Shown: positions 38,274 through 47,954, numbered from the stretch's first letter. The stretch is DNA of 64,000 nucleotides from Methanosalsum zhilinae DSM 4017 (GCF_000217995.1 NC_015676.1:1409708-1473707); one strand, 5' to 3'. Made by a program: numbers and translations. Notes: a model not told the origin generated them from the sequence alone.

Positions 38274-40100
38274 ATGTGGGGAATTGGGAATACAAAATAT
38301 AATTTACTTGCTAAATTGGTACTAGTGCTATCTGCAATACTGATATTATTAACTATATTTTTAATAAGCCCAGTATCAGCATTTGCAGGTGGCGATGGTT
38401 CAACAGACAATCCATATCAGATATCTAACATTGATCAACTGCAAAACATGAAATTAGATCTATCTGCGCATTATGTTCTAATTGATAATATTGATGCATC
38501 TGATACTGTGAACTGGAATGATGGTGCTGGATTTGAGCCGATAGGTAATACTACTGGTTATCATTTCACTGGCTCATTTGATGGTAATGGTTATGAGATT
38601 ACTGGATTTTATATTAATAGGTCTGGTACAAGTTATATTGGACTATTTGGATATACTGGCTTTGGTTCAGAAATTAAAAATGTTGGATTAGTTGATGTAG
38701 ATATTATAACAGGCCAACTAGGCCAAAGTTATGTGGGTGCATTGGTTGGTTATAATAATGGATTTATTGAAAGTTCATATGCAACTGGGAATGTTGATGG
38801 TTTTGCTAATGTTGGAGGACTTGCTGGGTCGAATTCAGGCACAATAAACAATTCATATGCAACTGGAAATGTAAACGGTTTTGTTAGTGTTGGTGGACTT
38901 GTTGGACACAATAATTATGGTGCAATTGAAAATTCATATGCGACCGGAAATGTTGAAGGTAATTTTTATGTTGGTGGACTGGTTGGAGATAATCGAGGAA
39001 ACATTGAAAATTCATATGCAACTGGAAATGTTGATGGTTGGGATTATGTCGGTGGACTTGCTGGGTCGAATTCAGGTACAGTAAACAATTCATATGCAAC
39101 AGGAGGTGTTGAAGGCTCTAATTGGATCGGTGGACTGGTTGGAGATAATCGAGGAAACATCGAAAAATCATATGCAACTGGAAATGTAAATGGTTTTGCT
39201 AATGTTGGTGGACTGGTTGGTCAAAGTCGTGATGATGGAGCAATTATTACTTCATATGCAACTGGAAATGTTGACGGGAGTTGGTCTGTCGGTGGGTTGG
39301 TTGGAAATAACCGAGGAAACATCGAAAACTCATATGCAACTGGAAATGTTGATGGTTGGTGGGATTATATTGGTGGACTGGTTGGTTGGAATAGTGGAAC
39401 TATTAAGAATTCATATGCAACTGGAAATGTAAATGGTAATGATTATATCGGTGGACTGGTTGGAGATAATGATGGTGGTACAATTAGCAATTCATATTGG
39501 AACACCGAAACATCGGGACTTAATAAATCAGGCGGTGGAGATGGTCGTACAACAGAAGAAATGACGTATCCACATGCAAACGATACTTATGTTGAATGGG
39601 ATTTTGAAAATATCTGGATCATACAAGCAGATATTAATGATGGATATCCATGTTTCCATCACTTACATGAAATTGGAACACCAAACATCAGTATTCAAAA
39701 ATTTATCAATGGTGAACATGTGAATGAACCACCAGGACCGGTAATTCATCTGGGAAGTATTATCGAATGGAAATTCAATGTTACAAACAATGGTAATGTT
39801 CAACTTACAAATATTACAGTAGTTGATGATAAACTTGGTATTATCTGTGAAATCGATGAACTTGAACCAGGTGAATCAAAGGTATGTATAGTGACAGATC
39901 AAGCATCTGCTAAACAACAGATGAATACCGTTACAGTAACTGGATGGTATGATGAGATAGAAATGCTGCAAGATACTGATTCTGCATACTACTTTGGATA
40001 TAGGGGTGCGACAAGTGCTGATGTTCCAACTGCTTCGGGTATAATTACAGTCTTATTTATAGGATTTTTCTCATTGTTATATATGAGAAGGAATCATTGA
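38274..40100 (+). CDS. Surface protein with about eleven GLUG repeats and membrane-anchor tail
   Basis: 608 residues with a strong GGAGGAATTC site. A signal peptide (LVLVLSAILILLTIFLI, SAFA cleavage) is followed by a GDGSTDNPYQISN opening and GLUG-type repeats of about 25-30 residues (VGGLVGxNxGxIENSYATGNVxG), forming a beta-helix. A DUF11/CARDB-like domain follows (FNVTNNGNVQLTNITVVDD), then VPTASGIITVLFIGFFSLLYMRRNH, a PEF/PGF-like sorting tail. Exported, probably an adhesin or S-layer-associated protein. The DNA of the repeats is itself highly repetitive, so copy number could vary between strains. Confidence 0.9.
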   Translation: MWGIGNTKYNLLAKLVLVLSAILILLTIFLISPVSAFAGGDGSTDNPYQISNIDQLQNMKLDLSAHYVLIDNIDASDTVNWNDGAGFEPIGNTTGYHFTGSFDGNGYEITGFYINRSGTSYIGLFGYTGFGSEIKNVGLVDVDIITGQLGQSYVGALVGYNNGFIESSYATGNVDGFANVGGLAGSNSGTINNSYATGNVNGFVSVGGLVGHNNYGAIENSYATGNVEGNFYVGGLVGDNRGNIENSYATGNVDGWDYVGGLAGSNSGTVNNSYATGGVEGSNWIGGLVGDNRGNIEKSYATGNVNGFANVGGLVGQSRDDGAIITSYATGNVDGSWSVGGLVGNNRGNIENSYATGNVDGWWDYIGGLVGWNSGTIKNSYATGNVNGNDYIGGLVGDNDGGTISNSYWNTETSGLNKSGGGDGRTTEEMTYPHANDTYVEWDFENIWIIQADINDGYPCFHHLHEIGTPNISIQKFINGEHVNEPPGPVIHLGSIIEWKFNVTNNGNVQLTNITVVDDKLGIICEIDELEPGESKVCIVTDQASAKQQMNTVTVTGWYDEIEMLQDTDSAYYFGYRGATSADVPTASGIITVLFIGFFSLLYMRRNH

Positions 40101-40164
40101 AGACTGAATTGATCTGAGGGGAAATACAATAGAAAAAGATTTGTTTGAATTTAAGTATCTTTTC

Positions 40165-40192
40165 AAGCTGGAATCGAGATAAATTCCAGCTT
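40165..40192 (+). terminator. Hairpin downstream of the GLUG gene
   Basis: AAGCTGGAAT, an 8-base loop and ATTCCAGCTT form a perfect 10-bp stem 65 bases after the stop, followed by a T-rich run. The remaining gap up to 40940 has a TCTCTGTAGAAATCC terminal-repeat motif at 40246 and no convincing gene. Confidence 0.6.
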
Positions 40193-40940
40193 ACATTGTT
40201 TCTAAAATCCTAACCAAACCGCTCTAGAAATATATTATTATATTGTCTCTGTAGAAATCCTATTTTTCATTAAGGATTGAACCTAATATATAAAAAAATG
40301 AAAAACGTATTGTTTTAGTTTACTGAATAGTTTCATTTGACATCTTCTAGGGCTATGTTACTATTTTATTGTAAAGTCTCATATATTTTTCTTAAAATCA
40401 CGCTTACGGTAATTAAAACCTCTATTTACTTCTCACTTAAGCAGCGACAGGTCTCAGTAAGGTTAATAAAAAGTGGACGTATACAAACGATTTATAAAAT
40501 TTATAGAACGGTAAAGGGAATTGGATTTCAAAATGGGAAAACATAAAAGCTTTTTTAAAAATACTAGATGCACTACAATATCACTATAACATTATTTTTA
40601 TTCCAATATGGCATGAAGAAGGAGGTACCCAATTATATGTGTTTCGCGTTCTAGTGTGTATATCTAGTGCAACCCACCGAGTTCCCCAACCCGCTCTTTT
40701 TAAGAGTGAGATATTTATTCTTCCCACCCATACAATAAAATAACACTTTTTGTACTTAATCTAAATCCTTTATAATTTAAAATTATTCTTTAAATTTTAA
40801 ACCCATTATGATTTCAAAACTGAATTGAAATTAAATTATTGATGTTCATATATAATATTATGCAAAACTAGAAATCTATTATATCAAAAATTCTAATTTG
40901 ATATACAATAAACTATAAATCCTTAGATAAATTATTTTAC

Positions 40941-41741
40941 ATGATGAAGAAATCATTAATTGATGTTTTGTTCATGTCTGAGAAGAGAAAAAAAGTTCTT
41001 CTATTGTTAATAGAAGAACCCAAAGAAATGAAACATCTTCTCAAATCTATTAATACTACCAGACAAGCTTTGCTTCCCCAGATGAGACTATTAGAAGAAC
41101 ACCATCTTATAGTTCAGTGTAACGGTAAATATGAACTAACTACAGTTGGAAATTTAATAGTCAATGAAATGATTCCTTTATTAAATACTATTGAGGTATT
41201 TGATAATAATATTGACTACTGGGGAACTCGAAATCTTAAAATCATACCAAAAAGATTTTTGAAAAGAACAAGCGAATTAAAAGGATGTAAAATGATAGAA
41301 CCCAGTTTGGTGGATATATTCGAGGCTAATAAAGATTTTATTAAAAATGCTCAAAAATCCAGTTCATTATATTTTATATTTACTTTTATGCATCCCAGTT
41401 TATTACCACTTGCAATTCAACTTGTTAATAATGATATTGACATTTCGGTCATCATTAACAAAGATATGCTGCAAAAGATTGAATCTGAATTGTCTAATGA
41501 ATTTAATCAGCTCATTAAAACTGGGAAAATTAAGTTTTATTTGTATCAGGAAGAGATTGGAATTTTATCCTTAGCACTAAGTGATGATTACTTAGTTTTA
41601 AGATTATTCTCTAAAACTTATTTTGGTAATAACAAATTCAGTAATGAACATGTCTTTTGCTCTACTTCACAAGCACATCAATGGGGTGAAGACCTTTTCA
41701 GTTATTACTTGAAAAACTCAACACTGATAGCTGAAATCTGA
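40941..41741 (+). CDS. Winged-helix regulator with DUF1724 domain
   Basis: 266 residues. The N-terminal winged helix spans about residues 10-75 (HLLKSINTTRQALLPQMRLLEEHHLI, YELTTVGNLIVNEM). The C-terminal DUF1724 domain spans about 130-266 (SSLYFIFTFMHPSLL, ISVIINKDMLQKI, KFYLYQEEIGILSLAL, WGEDLFSYYLKNSTLI). This architecture is methanogen-specific and occurs in many paralogues; ligands are unknown. The same C-terminal domain is found, without the winged helix, at 28550..29305. An alternative start is the second ATG at 40944. Confidence 0.85.
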   Translation: MMKKSLIDVLFMSEKRKKVLLLLIEEPKEMKHLLKSINTTRQALLPQMRLLEEHHLIVQCNGKYELTTVGNLIVNEMIPLLNTIEVFDNNIDYWGTRNLKIIPKRFLKRTSELKGCKMIEPSLVDIFEANKDFIKNAQKSSSLYFIFTFMHPSLLPLAIQLVNNDIDISVIINKDMLQKIESELSNEFNQLIKTGKIKFYLYQEEIGILSLALSDDYLVLRLFSKTYFGNNKFSNEHVFCSTSQAHQWGEDLFSYYLKNSTLIAEI

Positions 41742-41758
41742 ATAATAAATTTATGTTG

Positions 41759-42532
41759 AGCCTATTTCAAAACACCGGATACACCTTTTTCCAGCATATC
41801 ATGAAGCATGCAATATCTAACAATCCTTTAAAAATAAGGTTAAGACGTTCATATCTCTGTGCTATTTTTCTAAATCTTTTTTCAGCCATCCAAATAATTT
41901 CTCTATTGCACCTCTTTTATGATACGATTCGTATTCAAACCGGGTAGGTCTACCTCTTGGAATCTTTTTCAGGTTTCTTGGATTTACTGGTATATTGTTC
42001 TTTATTGATCTTGATCTGAGATATTCACGAATATCCTTATTGTCATATGCAGAATCTGCAAGAACTTCTAAGGGTCTTGTTCGTGGTCTTCTACTGGATT
42101 TTAATTTAATGCTATCCATTACTTCAATGAACCTTTTACTATCATGTTCATTTCCTGGTAAAATGATAATTGCAAGAGAAAAACCGTCACAGGTTACACA
42201 TGCATGTATTTTTATTCCATTTCGTTTCTTGTGGCCGTTGTAGGCGGTTGGTTCTCCCCTTTTTTTGATTCAATCAGGCTACTATCTACACAAACTGTTT
42301 CCAGTGAGAATACTTCTTTCTGAGACCATGTCTTCGGTCATCTCCATGCAGTTATAGGTGACCATAACATTCAGGCATATCTTACCATCTACAACCTGTA
42401 ATCAGAACAAAAAAAATACCATTGATGGCCTTACGGTCATCTGTTCTCTTTTATCCAGTTATCGCTTGTGGAGGTAAATGCGGTTTAATGTATTTCCACT
42501 GCTCATCAACGAGTTGCCTAAACTCTATTCAT
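41759..42532 (-). pseudogene. IS5-like transposase, broken (copy 2)
   Basis: Minus-strand homologue of 31009..31770. The end region MDSIKLKSSRRPRTRPLEVL, DSAYDNKDIREYLRSRSI and GRPTRFEYESYHKRGAIEK is clear, and the beginning EFRQLVDEQWKYIKPHLPPQ is clear but in another frame with a stop after the ATG. The probable element end GCCTATTTCAAAACACCGG is at 41759. It abuts the archaellin leader region on its right. Confidence 0.8.
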
Positions 42533-42627
42533 TGCACTTCAAGCTTAATTAGTAAAAGTCGTGTTTATATTTTTGACACAAAACTCATTTTTTATTTTGG
42601 AACTGTTAAAAAAACAAACTGTTTATA

Positions 42628-42747
42628 TATTAGATAAAACATATTGAATTTATTAGGATTTAAGTCCTTTATTATATTTGGGGAACGTATTAGATAAAAA
42701 TATATCCAATTTATTGGGATTTAAAATCCTTTTAAAATTTTGGAGAT
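42628..42747 (+). promoter_or_regulatory. Tandem 60-bp repeat in the archaellin leader
   Basis: TATTAGATAAAA is repeated at 60-base spacing (42628 and 42688), followed in each unit by an AATTTATT-GGATTTAA-TCC core with a small hairpin (AGGATTTAAGTCCT; GGATTTAAAATCC) and a TTGGGGA/TTGGAGA ribosome-site-like end. The leader and ribosome site have evidently been duplicated. Confidence 0.6.
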
Positions 42748-42753
42748 ATGTCA

Positions 42754-43509
42754 ATGAAAGCAAATAGATGCACACATCTGAACGAAGATAAGAGTGCACA
42801 GGTAGGTATCGGTACACTCATTATCTTCATTGCAATGGTGCTTGTAGCAGCCGTTGCAGCCGCAGTACTGATCCAGACCTCTGGTGTACTGCAGCAGAGA
42901 GCACAACAGACAGGTGCTGAGGCAACTCGGGAAGTATCATCTAACCTTGATGTCAAAAATATTGAAGGAATTAGGGCGGCAAATGGTACAGGTGACAATG
43001 TTAACTTATCAGGAACAATTGATCTATTAAGACTACAAATAGGCCTTCAGGCTGGGAGTTCTCCAGTTGATATGAACCAAGTTGTGGTCACGATTAGTGA
43101 TGGGAGTCATACAAATACACTTAGATACCTCAATGAAACTGTATTGAAAGATAATCATAAAGAGAACATAGAAAATATAATCAAAAATCATTCAACTGAG
43201 TTCTTTGCCCTCAATGATATTCGAGACCATGATAATTCATTTAATCAGAAAAATCCTGTAATAAATACTGGCGATCTTATTAACATGTATATCTCAACAG
43301 CCTATTCTGATGTCACCCACAACCATGAGTTGTCAATTGATTCTGCAGAGGTAGATGAAGGGACTGAGATTTCAGATTCTAAACTGAAATTGTCTCCAAG
43401 AACGCATGTTGAGATTATGCTGATTCCAGAAGCTGGTGCCCTTACACATGCAAACTTTGTTACTCCGTCTACATATGGTGTTAACAATATCGTTAAAATG
43501 TATCCATAA
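42754..43509 (+). CDS. flaB: Archaellin (FlaB/ArlB type)
   Basis: About 251 residues from ATG 42754, 8 bases after GGAG (ATG 42748 is alternative). The N-terminus has a class III signal peptide: basic residues, then AQVGIGTLIIFIAMVLVAAVAAAVL, the strongly conserved filament core helix, followed by the SGVLQQRAQQTG motif. The surface domain ends with EIMLIPEAGALTHANFVTP, also typical. Processed by FlaK-type prepilin peptidase and assembled into archaella. No other fla/arl gene is near, so this is an isolated copy, with a broken IS5-like element upstream. Confidence 0.9.
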   Translation: MKANRCTHLNEDKSAQVGIGTLIIFIAMVLVAAVAAAVLIQTSGVLQQRAQQTGAEATREVSSNLDVKNIEGIRAANGTGDNVNLSGTIDLLRLQIGLQAGSSPVDMNQVVVTISDGSHTNTLRYLNETVLKDNHKENIENIIKNHSTEFFALNDIRDHDNSFNQKNPVINTGDLINMYISTAYSDVTHNHELSIDSAEVDEGTEISDSKLKLSPRTHVEIMLIPEAGALTHANFVTPSTYGVNNIVKMYP

Positions 43510-43678
43510 AGTTTAAATTTTTGTTTCCATTTTTTTTGGAAACATGTTTATTTATTTGATTGATTTTGATCTTTTAATTGAAAATCTGCCCACAAACAGG
43601 GTTTATTCTGAATCGAGATTAAAACTTTTTAATAAATTTACATTTTATATTGACTATTTTAAAATGTAAACTAAAACT

Positions 43679-43780
43679 CTCCAGAAACCATACCTGAATA
43701 ATAATTGCAAATGAGTTTTTGTTGATTTAACTTATTCTCCATATATTCTTTTCAGAATAGAGAACATTGTTTCTACAAGG
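43679..43780. repeat. GGCTCTGTAGAAATCC-type dispersed element, copy 3 (diverged)
   Basis: Shares CCTGAATAATAATTGCAAATGAG and CAGAATAGAGAACATTGTTTC with copies 1 and 2, with a long deletion between. It ends 80 bases before the ferredoxin gene. Confidence 0.6.
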
Positions 43781-43859
43781 CTTTTATTGACTTGGTGTAA
43801 TATCAATATAGTTTGATGAAATATTCATTTAAACTAACAAAAGAGAGGAGAAAATATAC

Positions 43860-44036
43860 ATGGTAGCAATAATAGATCCCGATAAATGCAATGGATATAC
43901 ACTGTGTGCTGATGCATGCCCCGTTGATGCAATTACGATCCGCGAGGATGACATTGCGATTGTTGATCCAGATATATGCACAGATTGCGGAGAATGTGTC
44001 GATGCATGTCCTGTAGGTGCAATTACAATAAAATAA
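43860..44036 (+). CDS. Small 2x[4Fe-4S]-type ferredoxin lacking one cysteine
   Basis: 58 residues, with GAGAGGAG upstream of the ATG. The second cluster motif is complete (CTDCGECVDACP). The first reads CNGYTLCADACP, where CxxCxxCxxxCP is expected, so the second cysteine of that cluster is a tyrosine (TAT codon, one base from TGT). The first site could hold a [3Fe-4S] cluster, a site with another ligand, or nothing. Ferredoxins of this size carry electrons to and from methanogenic enzymes in the cytoplasm. The gene lies between dispersed repeat 43679..43780 and the AGGATTTCTCCAGAGCC motif at 44045. Confidence 0.85.
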   Translation: MVAIIDPDKCNGYTLCADACPVDAITIREDDIAIVDPDICTDCGECVDACPVGAITIK

Positions 44037-44044
44037 TGAAAAAT

Positions 44045-44131
44045 AGGATTTCTCCAGAGCCTATGCTTGATTTCTTTTTACCTATTTCTAAATAAAAATA
44101 TGAACTTTTACAGCAAAATAGTGACACAACC
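44045..44131. repeat. Terminal motif plus CTATGCTTGATTTC repeat, copy 3
   Basis: Starts with AGGATTTCTCCAGAGCC, then the sequence shared with 21823..21894 and 32139..32211 up to GCAAAATAGTGACACAA. From 44132 to 44321 I see no gene. Confidence 0.65.
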
Positions 44132-44321
44132 GATTATTAATACATTAACTCTATATAGCAGGAAAAAGATACTTTAATACAATAAAAAGTGAATATATCA
44201 TTTATTGGGGTACAAAAAGAATATGAAAGTAAACTTCAAAACTTTCCAAAATAATTCATTTTTATCTTACTAAATTAAATCTAAATGATATATTAATATT
44301 ACTTTTATACTCCAGCATGCA

Positions 44322-44528
44322 TCAATTATTATAAGCATCAAATATCTGCCATATCCAGATAATTGGAGTGGTAATGTACCCAATCAAGATTATTGTCAGT
44401 GCACCGCTTATTGCCATTGCTATCCAGATGAAGATAGCTTTAAGAATTTGACCTTTTATTAGCTGTCCCAGTCCAGGTATAAAAAATGAAAGTAATGCAG
44501 GAACTCCATGCGTTTTATTGTCACCCAT
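44322..44528 (-). CDS. Small TM2-like membrane protein
   Basis: 68 residues: ALLSFFIPGLGQLIKGQILKA is the typical opening of TM2/DUF5683-type membrane proteins, followed by two helices and a WQIFDAYNN end. A GAGGTAAG site precedes it. Function unknown. Confidence 0.75.
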   Translation of the reverse strand: MGDNKTHGVPALLSFFIPGLGQLIKGQILKAIFIWIAMAISGALTIILIGYITTPIIWIWQIFDAYNN

Positions 44529-44747
44529 TCAACTTACCTCTCTCTATTTCTACTTCTATCTCAGCTTTTATTATTTTGTAACTGAATAAGATAACATAAT
44601 ACCAGAACTATAAACCTGTTGTTTTATACTCATATTTAGTGTTATTCTGACTTATTCAGGTAAATGAAGAATAGTAACTGAAAATACATATTTAAGCATG
44701 AACCTCTAAATAAAGTTAGGTACAGAGAATTTACAGCAAAATAGTCC

Positions 44748-45635
44748 ATGACTTTTAAGCAATTTAGTGACGATATATCAAGACCTGGTTGTATGAAAGA
44801 AATAAAAAATATTGCTATAAAAACAGTGCAAAAATGGAAAGATAATGAGGGTATTACTTACAGTGCTGCACTTTCATTTATGGTATTGATGAGTCTTCCG
44901 GCATTGTTTTTATTCGTATTATCTATCAGCAGCTTCTTTTTAAGAGAAAAGGTTATCCAGGAATCAATTATACAATATATTTCCCCAGTTGCAACTGAAT
45001 CAGCAATTGAATTATTATATTTACTTTTCCAACAGATACCGGATACTGACATTATTTCTTTGAGTCTGTTAATAAGCTTTATTTTATTTTTGTGGATAGC
45101 GAGCAATCTATTCATACAGTTTCAGAAGACCATTAATCGCATGTGGGATGTATCTTATGAGAGCAACAGCTGGTATGATAAGGTTATAAGAAAAAGGAAA
45201 GCTGCTTTTGTTGCAGTATTCATATTTACGTTCCTGGTTGTGATGGCAACTGCTTTTGAGGTTCTATTTTTCAGCATTTCACCACAACTTAAACAATTTT
45301 TACCAATATCCTCCTGGTTAATACAGCTCATAAGTTCAGCATTTAATTTTTTAATCCTTGTACTCTTTTTAGTTTATCTTTACAGAGTACTTCCTGATAC
45401 AAAAATGGATTACAGGTATATTGTACCAGGATGTTTTTTTACAGCAGTCCTTATTACATTGGGAAAATATGCTTTTAGTCTGTACCTCAGGTATTCCAGT
45501 CCTGCAGGATTGTATGGTAGTATAGGCTCATTAATTGCGATTTTCCTCTGGATATACCTGTTCTCGATTATTATAACGATCATGGTGGAATTTACAAAAG
45601 TATATGCAGATTATGAAAAGGAAAATAAAATATAA
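44748..45635 (+). CDS. YihY/UPF0761 family membrane protein
   Basis: 295 residues with six hydrophobic segments. Family features: ITYSAALSFMVLMSLPALFLF near residue 40, WDVSYESNSWYDKVIRKRKAA in the middle, LPDTKMDYRYIVPGCFFTAV and YGSIGSLIAIFLWIYLFSII towards the end. Although once called ribonuclease BN, the family is an inner-membrane protein of unknown transport or envelope role. Monocistronic. Confidence 0.9.
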   Translation: MTFKQFSDDISRPGCMKEIKNIAIKTVQKWKDNEGITYSAALSFMVLMSLPALFLFVLSISSFFLREKVIQESIIQYISPVATESAIELLYLLFQQIPDTDIISLSLLISFILFLWIASNLFIQFQKTINRMWDVSYESNSWYDKVIRKRKAAFVAVFIFTFLVVMATAFEVLFFSISPQLKQFLPISSWLIQLISSAFNFLILVLFLVYLYRVLPDTKMDYRYIVPGCFFTAVLITLGKYAFSLYLRYSSPAGLYGSIGSLIAIFLWIYLFSIIITIMVEFTKVYADYEKENKI

Positions 45636-45864
45636 CAAAGCAGAAAGCAAGTCAGAATCTATATGTGATATAAATCCTTAAATAAGTCTAATGAAAGCAA
45701 ATGCTATAAATGATCATATATCTGGATAGCTATGTAAATATTTGTAGAAAATTTTAAAATTATAAATGCAGTATTTAACTTCTCCTAATAGTCTTAAGCA
45801 TTGGTCCTCTAAAAGCAGATTTAACCTTAACAATCAACAATATTTGTTTAAAAGGTGATACTCT

Positions 45865-46524
45865 ATGAAAATTCTTGCAATTGCAGATCCCCATGGAAAT
45901 TATTCAAAGATCAGTCCTATTATTGAAAAGGCAGGTAAAGTTGATCTGGTACTGATAGCAGGTGATATTACAAACTTTGGTCCCGATGAAAATGCAAGCG
46001 AGCTCATTGGAATGTTTCAGGTGCCTGTAATGGCAGTACCAGGTAACTGTGATATGGAAAGCATACTTAATACCCTTGAAAGGTCAGATGCTATCAGCCT
46101 GCATAACAAGCATAAATGTATTGACAATATAACATTCATCGGTCTTGGAGGATCAAATCCAACACCATTCAATACACCATTCGAACTTGATGAGGAAGAG
46201 ATCGAACAAAAGCTATTAGATCTGATAGCTTCAGCAAAATTAAATTCTGCCAGCAAATACCGGATTCTTCTCAGCCATGCCCCTCCACATGAAACACTGG
46301 ATAGCGTTGGAACAAATCATGTCGGAAGCCGCTCCATTCGAAATGTTCTTGACCAATTTGATCTTGTTGTGTGTGCCCATATCCATGAATCCAGAGGAGT
46401 TATGAAGCATAATGAAACATTTATCCTGAATCCGGGAATGGCATGTGAAGGATATGCAGCCCTTATATATATAGATGATAAAACAGAAACAAAAGATATA
46501 CAGATAGAACTTATAGAAGCCTGA
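45865..46524 (+). CDS. Calcineurin-like metallophosphoesterase
   Basis: 219 residues. Metal-binding motifs in order: DPHGN (residues 8-12), GDITNFG near 33, GNCD near 59, HAPPHE near 138 and a closing C-A-HIHES near 172. This is the class III phosphoesterase (YfcE/MJ0936-like) pattern with two metals. The natural substrate, perhaps a nucleotide or phosphodiester, is unknown. An AAAAGGTGA site precedes the ATG. The MgtC-like gene follows 120 bases later. Confidence 0.9.
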   Translation: MKILAIADPHGNYSKISPIIEKAGKVDLVLIAGDITNFGPDENASELIGMFQVPVMAVPGNCDMESILNTLERSDAISLHNKHKCIDNITFIGLGGSNPTPFNTPFELDEEEIEQKLLDLIASAKLNSASKYRILLSHAPPHETLDSVGTNHVGSRSIRNVLDQFDLVVCAHIHESRGVMKHNETFILNPGMACEGYAALIYIDDKTETKDIQIELIEA

Positions 46525-46648
46525 AATTCATACACTTCAAATTAGAATATATGAATATAATGATGGGGGCATAAACTTAGAAAATTTTCTTTATTCAATC
46601 GGAATTGACATTGTACTTTCAGAATCACTCCAGAAACTTGGCCTTTCG

Positions 46649-47872
46649 TTGCTAATAGGCATTCTGATCGGAATTGAACGGGAGCACTGGAGGAGTGAGA
46701 AAAAGGTATACGCAGGTGTTAGAACATTTGCAATTACAGCAATAAGTGGAACAATTGCAACCATAATATCAGAAGTGGTGGGAATTGAGATACTGTTCAT
46801 AGCTACTTTTTTTGTTGCAATGGTCTGCCTTCTAATGATATATTCCATAAACGTTTTGCAGCAGGGATCGGGGCTGACAAGCGGTATAGCCCTCTTCTCA
46901 ACCTATCTTCTTGGAATACTCGTTGCCAAGGAATATTTTCTTTTCTCTATAATAGTTGCTATTGTTATAACATTTCTGCTGATAGAAAAAAGGCACCTTC
47001 ATACCTTTGCAGAGAATCTGACTGAAAAAGAGATACTTGGTGCTGTCCAGTTTTTGGCTGTATCTTTTATATTGTATCCGATACTACCTCAAGAACCTGT
47101 ATTTGGTGTTATCAATCTAAGATCTGTGATAATGATCGTATTACTGGTATCCACAATAAGTTTCATAAGCTACATATTCCTTAAAAAATTCGGTCCTCAC
47201 GGAGGAATACCATATTCTGGATTTTTTGGAGGTTTTGTTAGCAGTGAAGCCACAACCGGAGCACTTTCTTCCCTTTCAAGAGTAAAAGAGGGACTTATCA
47301 ATTCATTGTTTGTAGGAATCCTGCTGGCAAATCTGGCAATGCTTGTAAGTAATCTTATAATTGCATTCATTGTTGATACCAGCGGAAGAACAACCCTGAT
47401 GATGTTGCCACCTCATCTGATTATGATAGCAGTTTCAATATATATCATAAAAAAGCAAAGACTCGCACCTACTTCACTTAAAGAAACAATTGATCTTGAA
47501 TCACCATTTGCACTAAAACCTGCATTTAAGTTTGGTTTGATATTTATGGTTCTGATGGTAACTGCAGATGTAGCAAACCAGGTTGCAGGTCCTGCCGGAA
47601 TATATGCAACTGCTCTTGGAGGAATCATTAGCAGTTCTGCAGTAACGGCATCTGTTGCATCCCTTGCGATCCAGGGACATATATCCTATATTGCTGCAGC
47701 TGAAACAGCAGTTACAGCAAGCATAATAAGTACATTCAGTAAAATATTATTTGTCCGTTCAACAGGTACCATTGAGTTGTTCAAAAGCTCAAAAAGTACA
47801 TTTCTGCTAATAGGAGCTGCAGGTGTGGCCTCGCTTGTCATATGGGGATACCTGTTAAGATTTTCAATATAA
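46649..47872 (+). CDS. MgtC/SapB family membrane protein with DUF4010 domain
   Basis: 407 residues from TTG 46649, with about a dozen hydrophobic segments. The MgtC signature GILIGIEREHW, VYAGVRTFAI and GLTSGIALFSTYLLGILV lies in the first 100 residues; the DUF4010 part follows with GFFGGFVSSEATTGAL and ADVANQVAGPAGIYATALGG. In-frame codons continue upstream to about 46571 (LYSIGIDIVLSESLQKLGLS), which looks like the real first helix, but no ATG, GTG or TTG precedes it. The true start may be a rare codon (ATA or ATT), or an indel hides it. The family affects magnesium or membrane homeostasis; the substrate is unknown. Confidence 0.8.
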   Translation: MLIGILIGIEREHWRSEKKVYAGVRTFAITAISGTIATIISEVVGIEILFIATFFVAMVCLLMIYSINVLQQGSGLTSGIALFSTYLLGILVAKEYFLFSIIVAIVITFLLIEKRHLHTFAENLTEKEILGAVQFLAVSFILYPILPQEPVFGVINLRSVIMIVLLVSTISFISYIFLKKFGPHGGIPYSGFFGGFVSSEATTGALSSLSRVKEGLINSLFVGILLANLAMLVSNLIIAFIVDTSGRTTLMMLPPHLIMIAVSIYIIKKQRLAPTSLKETIDLESPFALKPAFKFGLIFMVLMVTADVANQVAGPAGIYATALGGIISSSAVTASVASLAIQGHISYIAAAETAVTASIISTFSKILFVRSTGTIELFKSSKSTFLLIGAAGVASLVIWGYLLRFSI

Positions 47873-47954
47873 GCAGGTATATTTCTAATATTTGATATTA
47901 GCAATAAATAAGACCATTAAAGTAAAATAACAATTTTATATCTAATACTATCAA

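Noticed and set aside
40337-40546. Basic open frame of 69 codons, vaguely like an IS630 N-terminus
   Set aside because: Similarity is too weak and the frame starts inside a dispersed repeat; treated as gap sequence.
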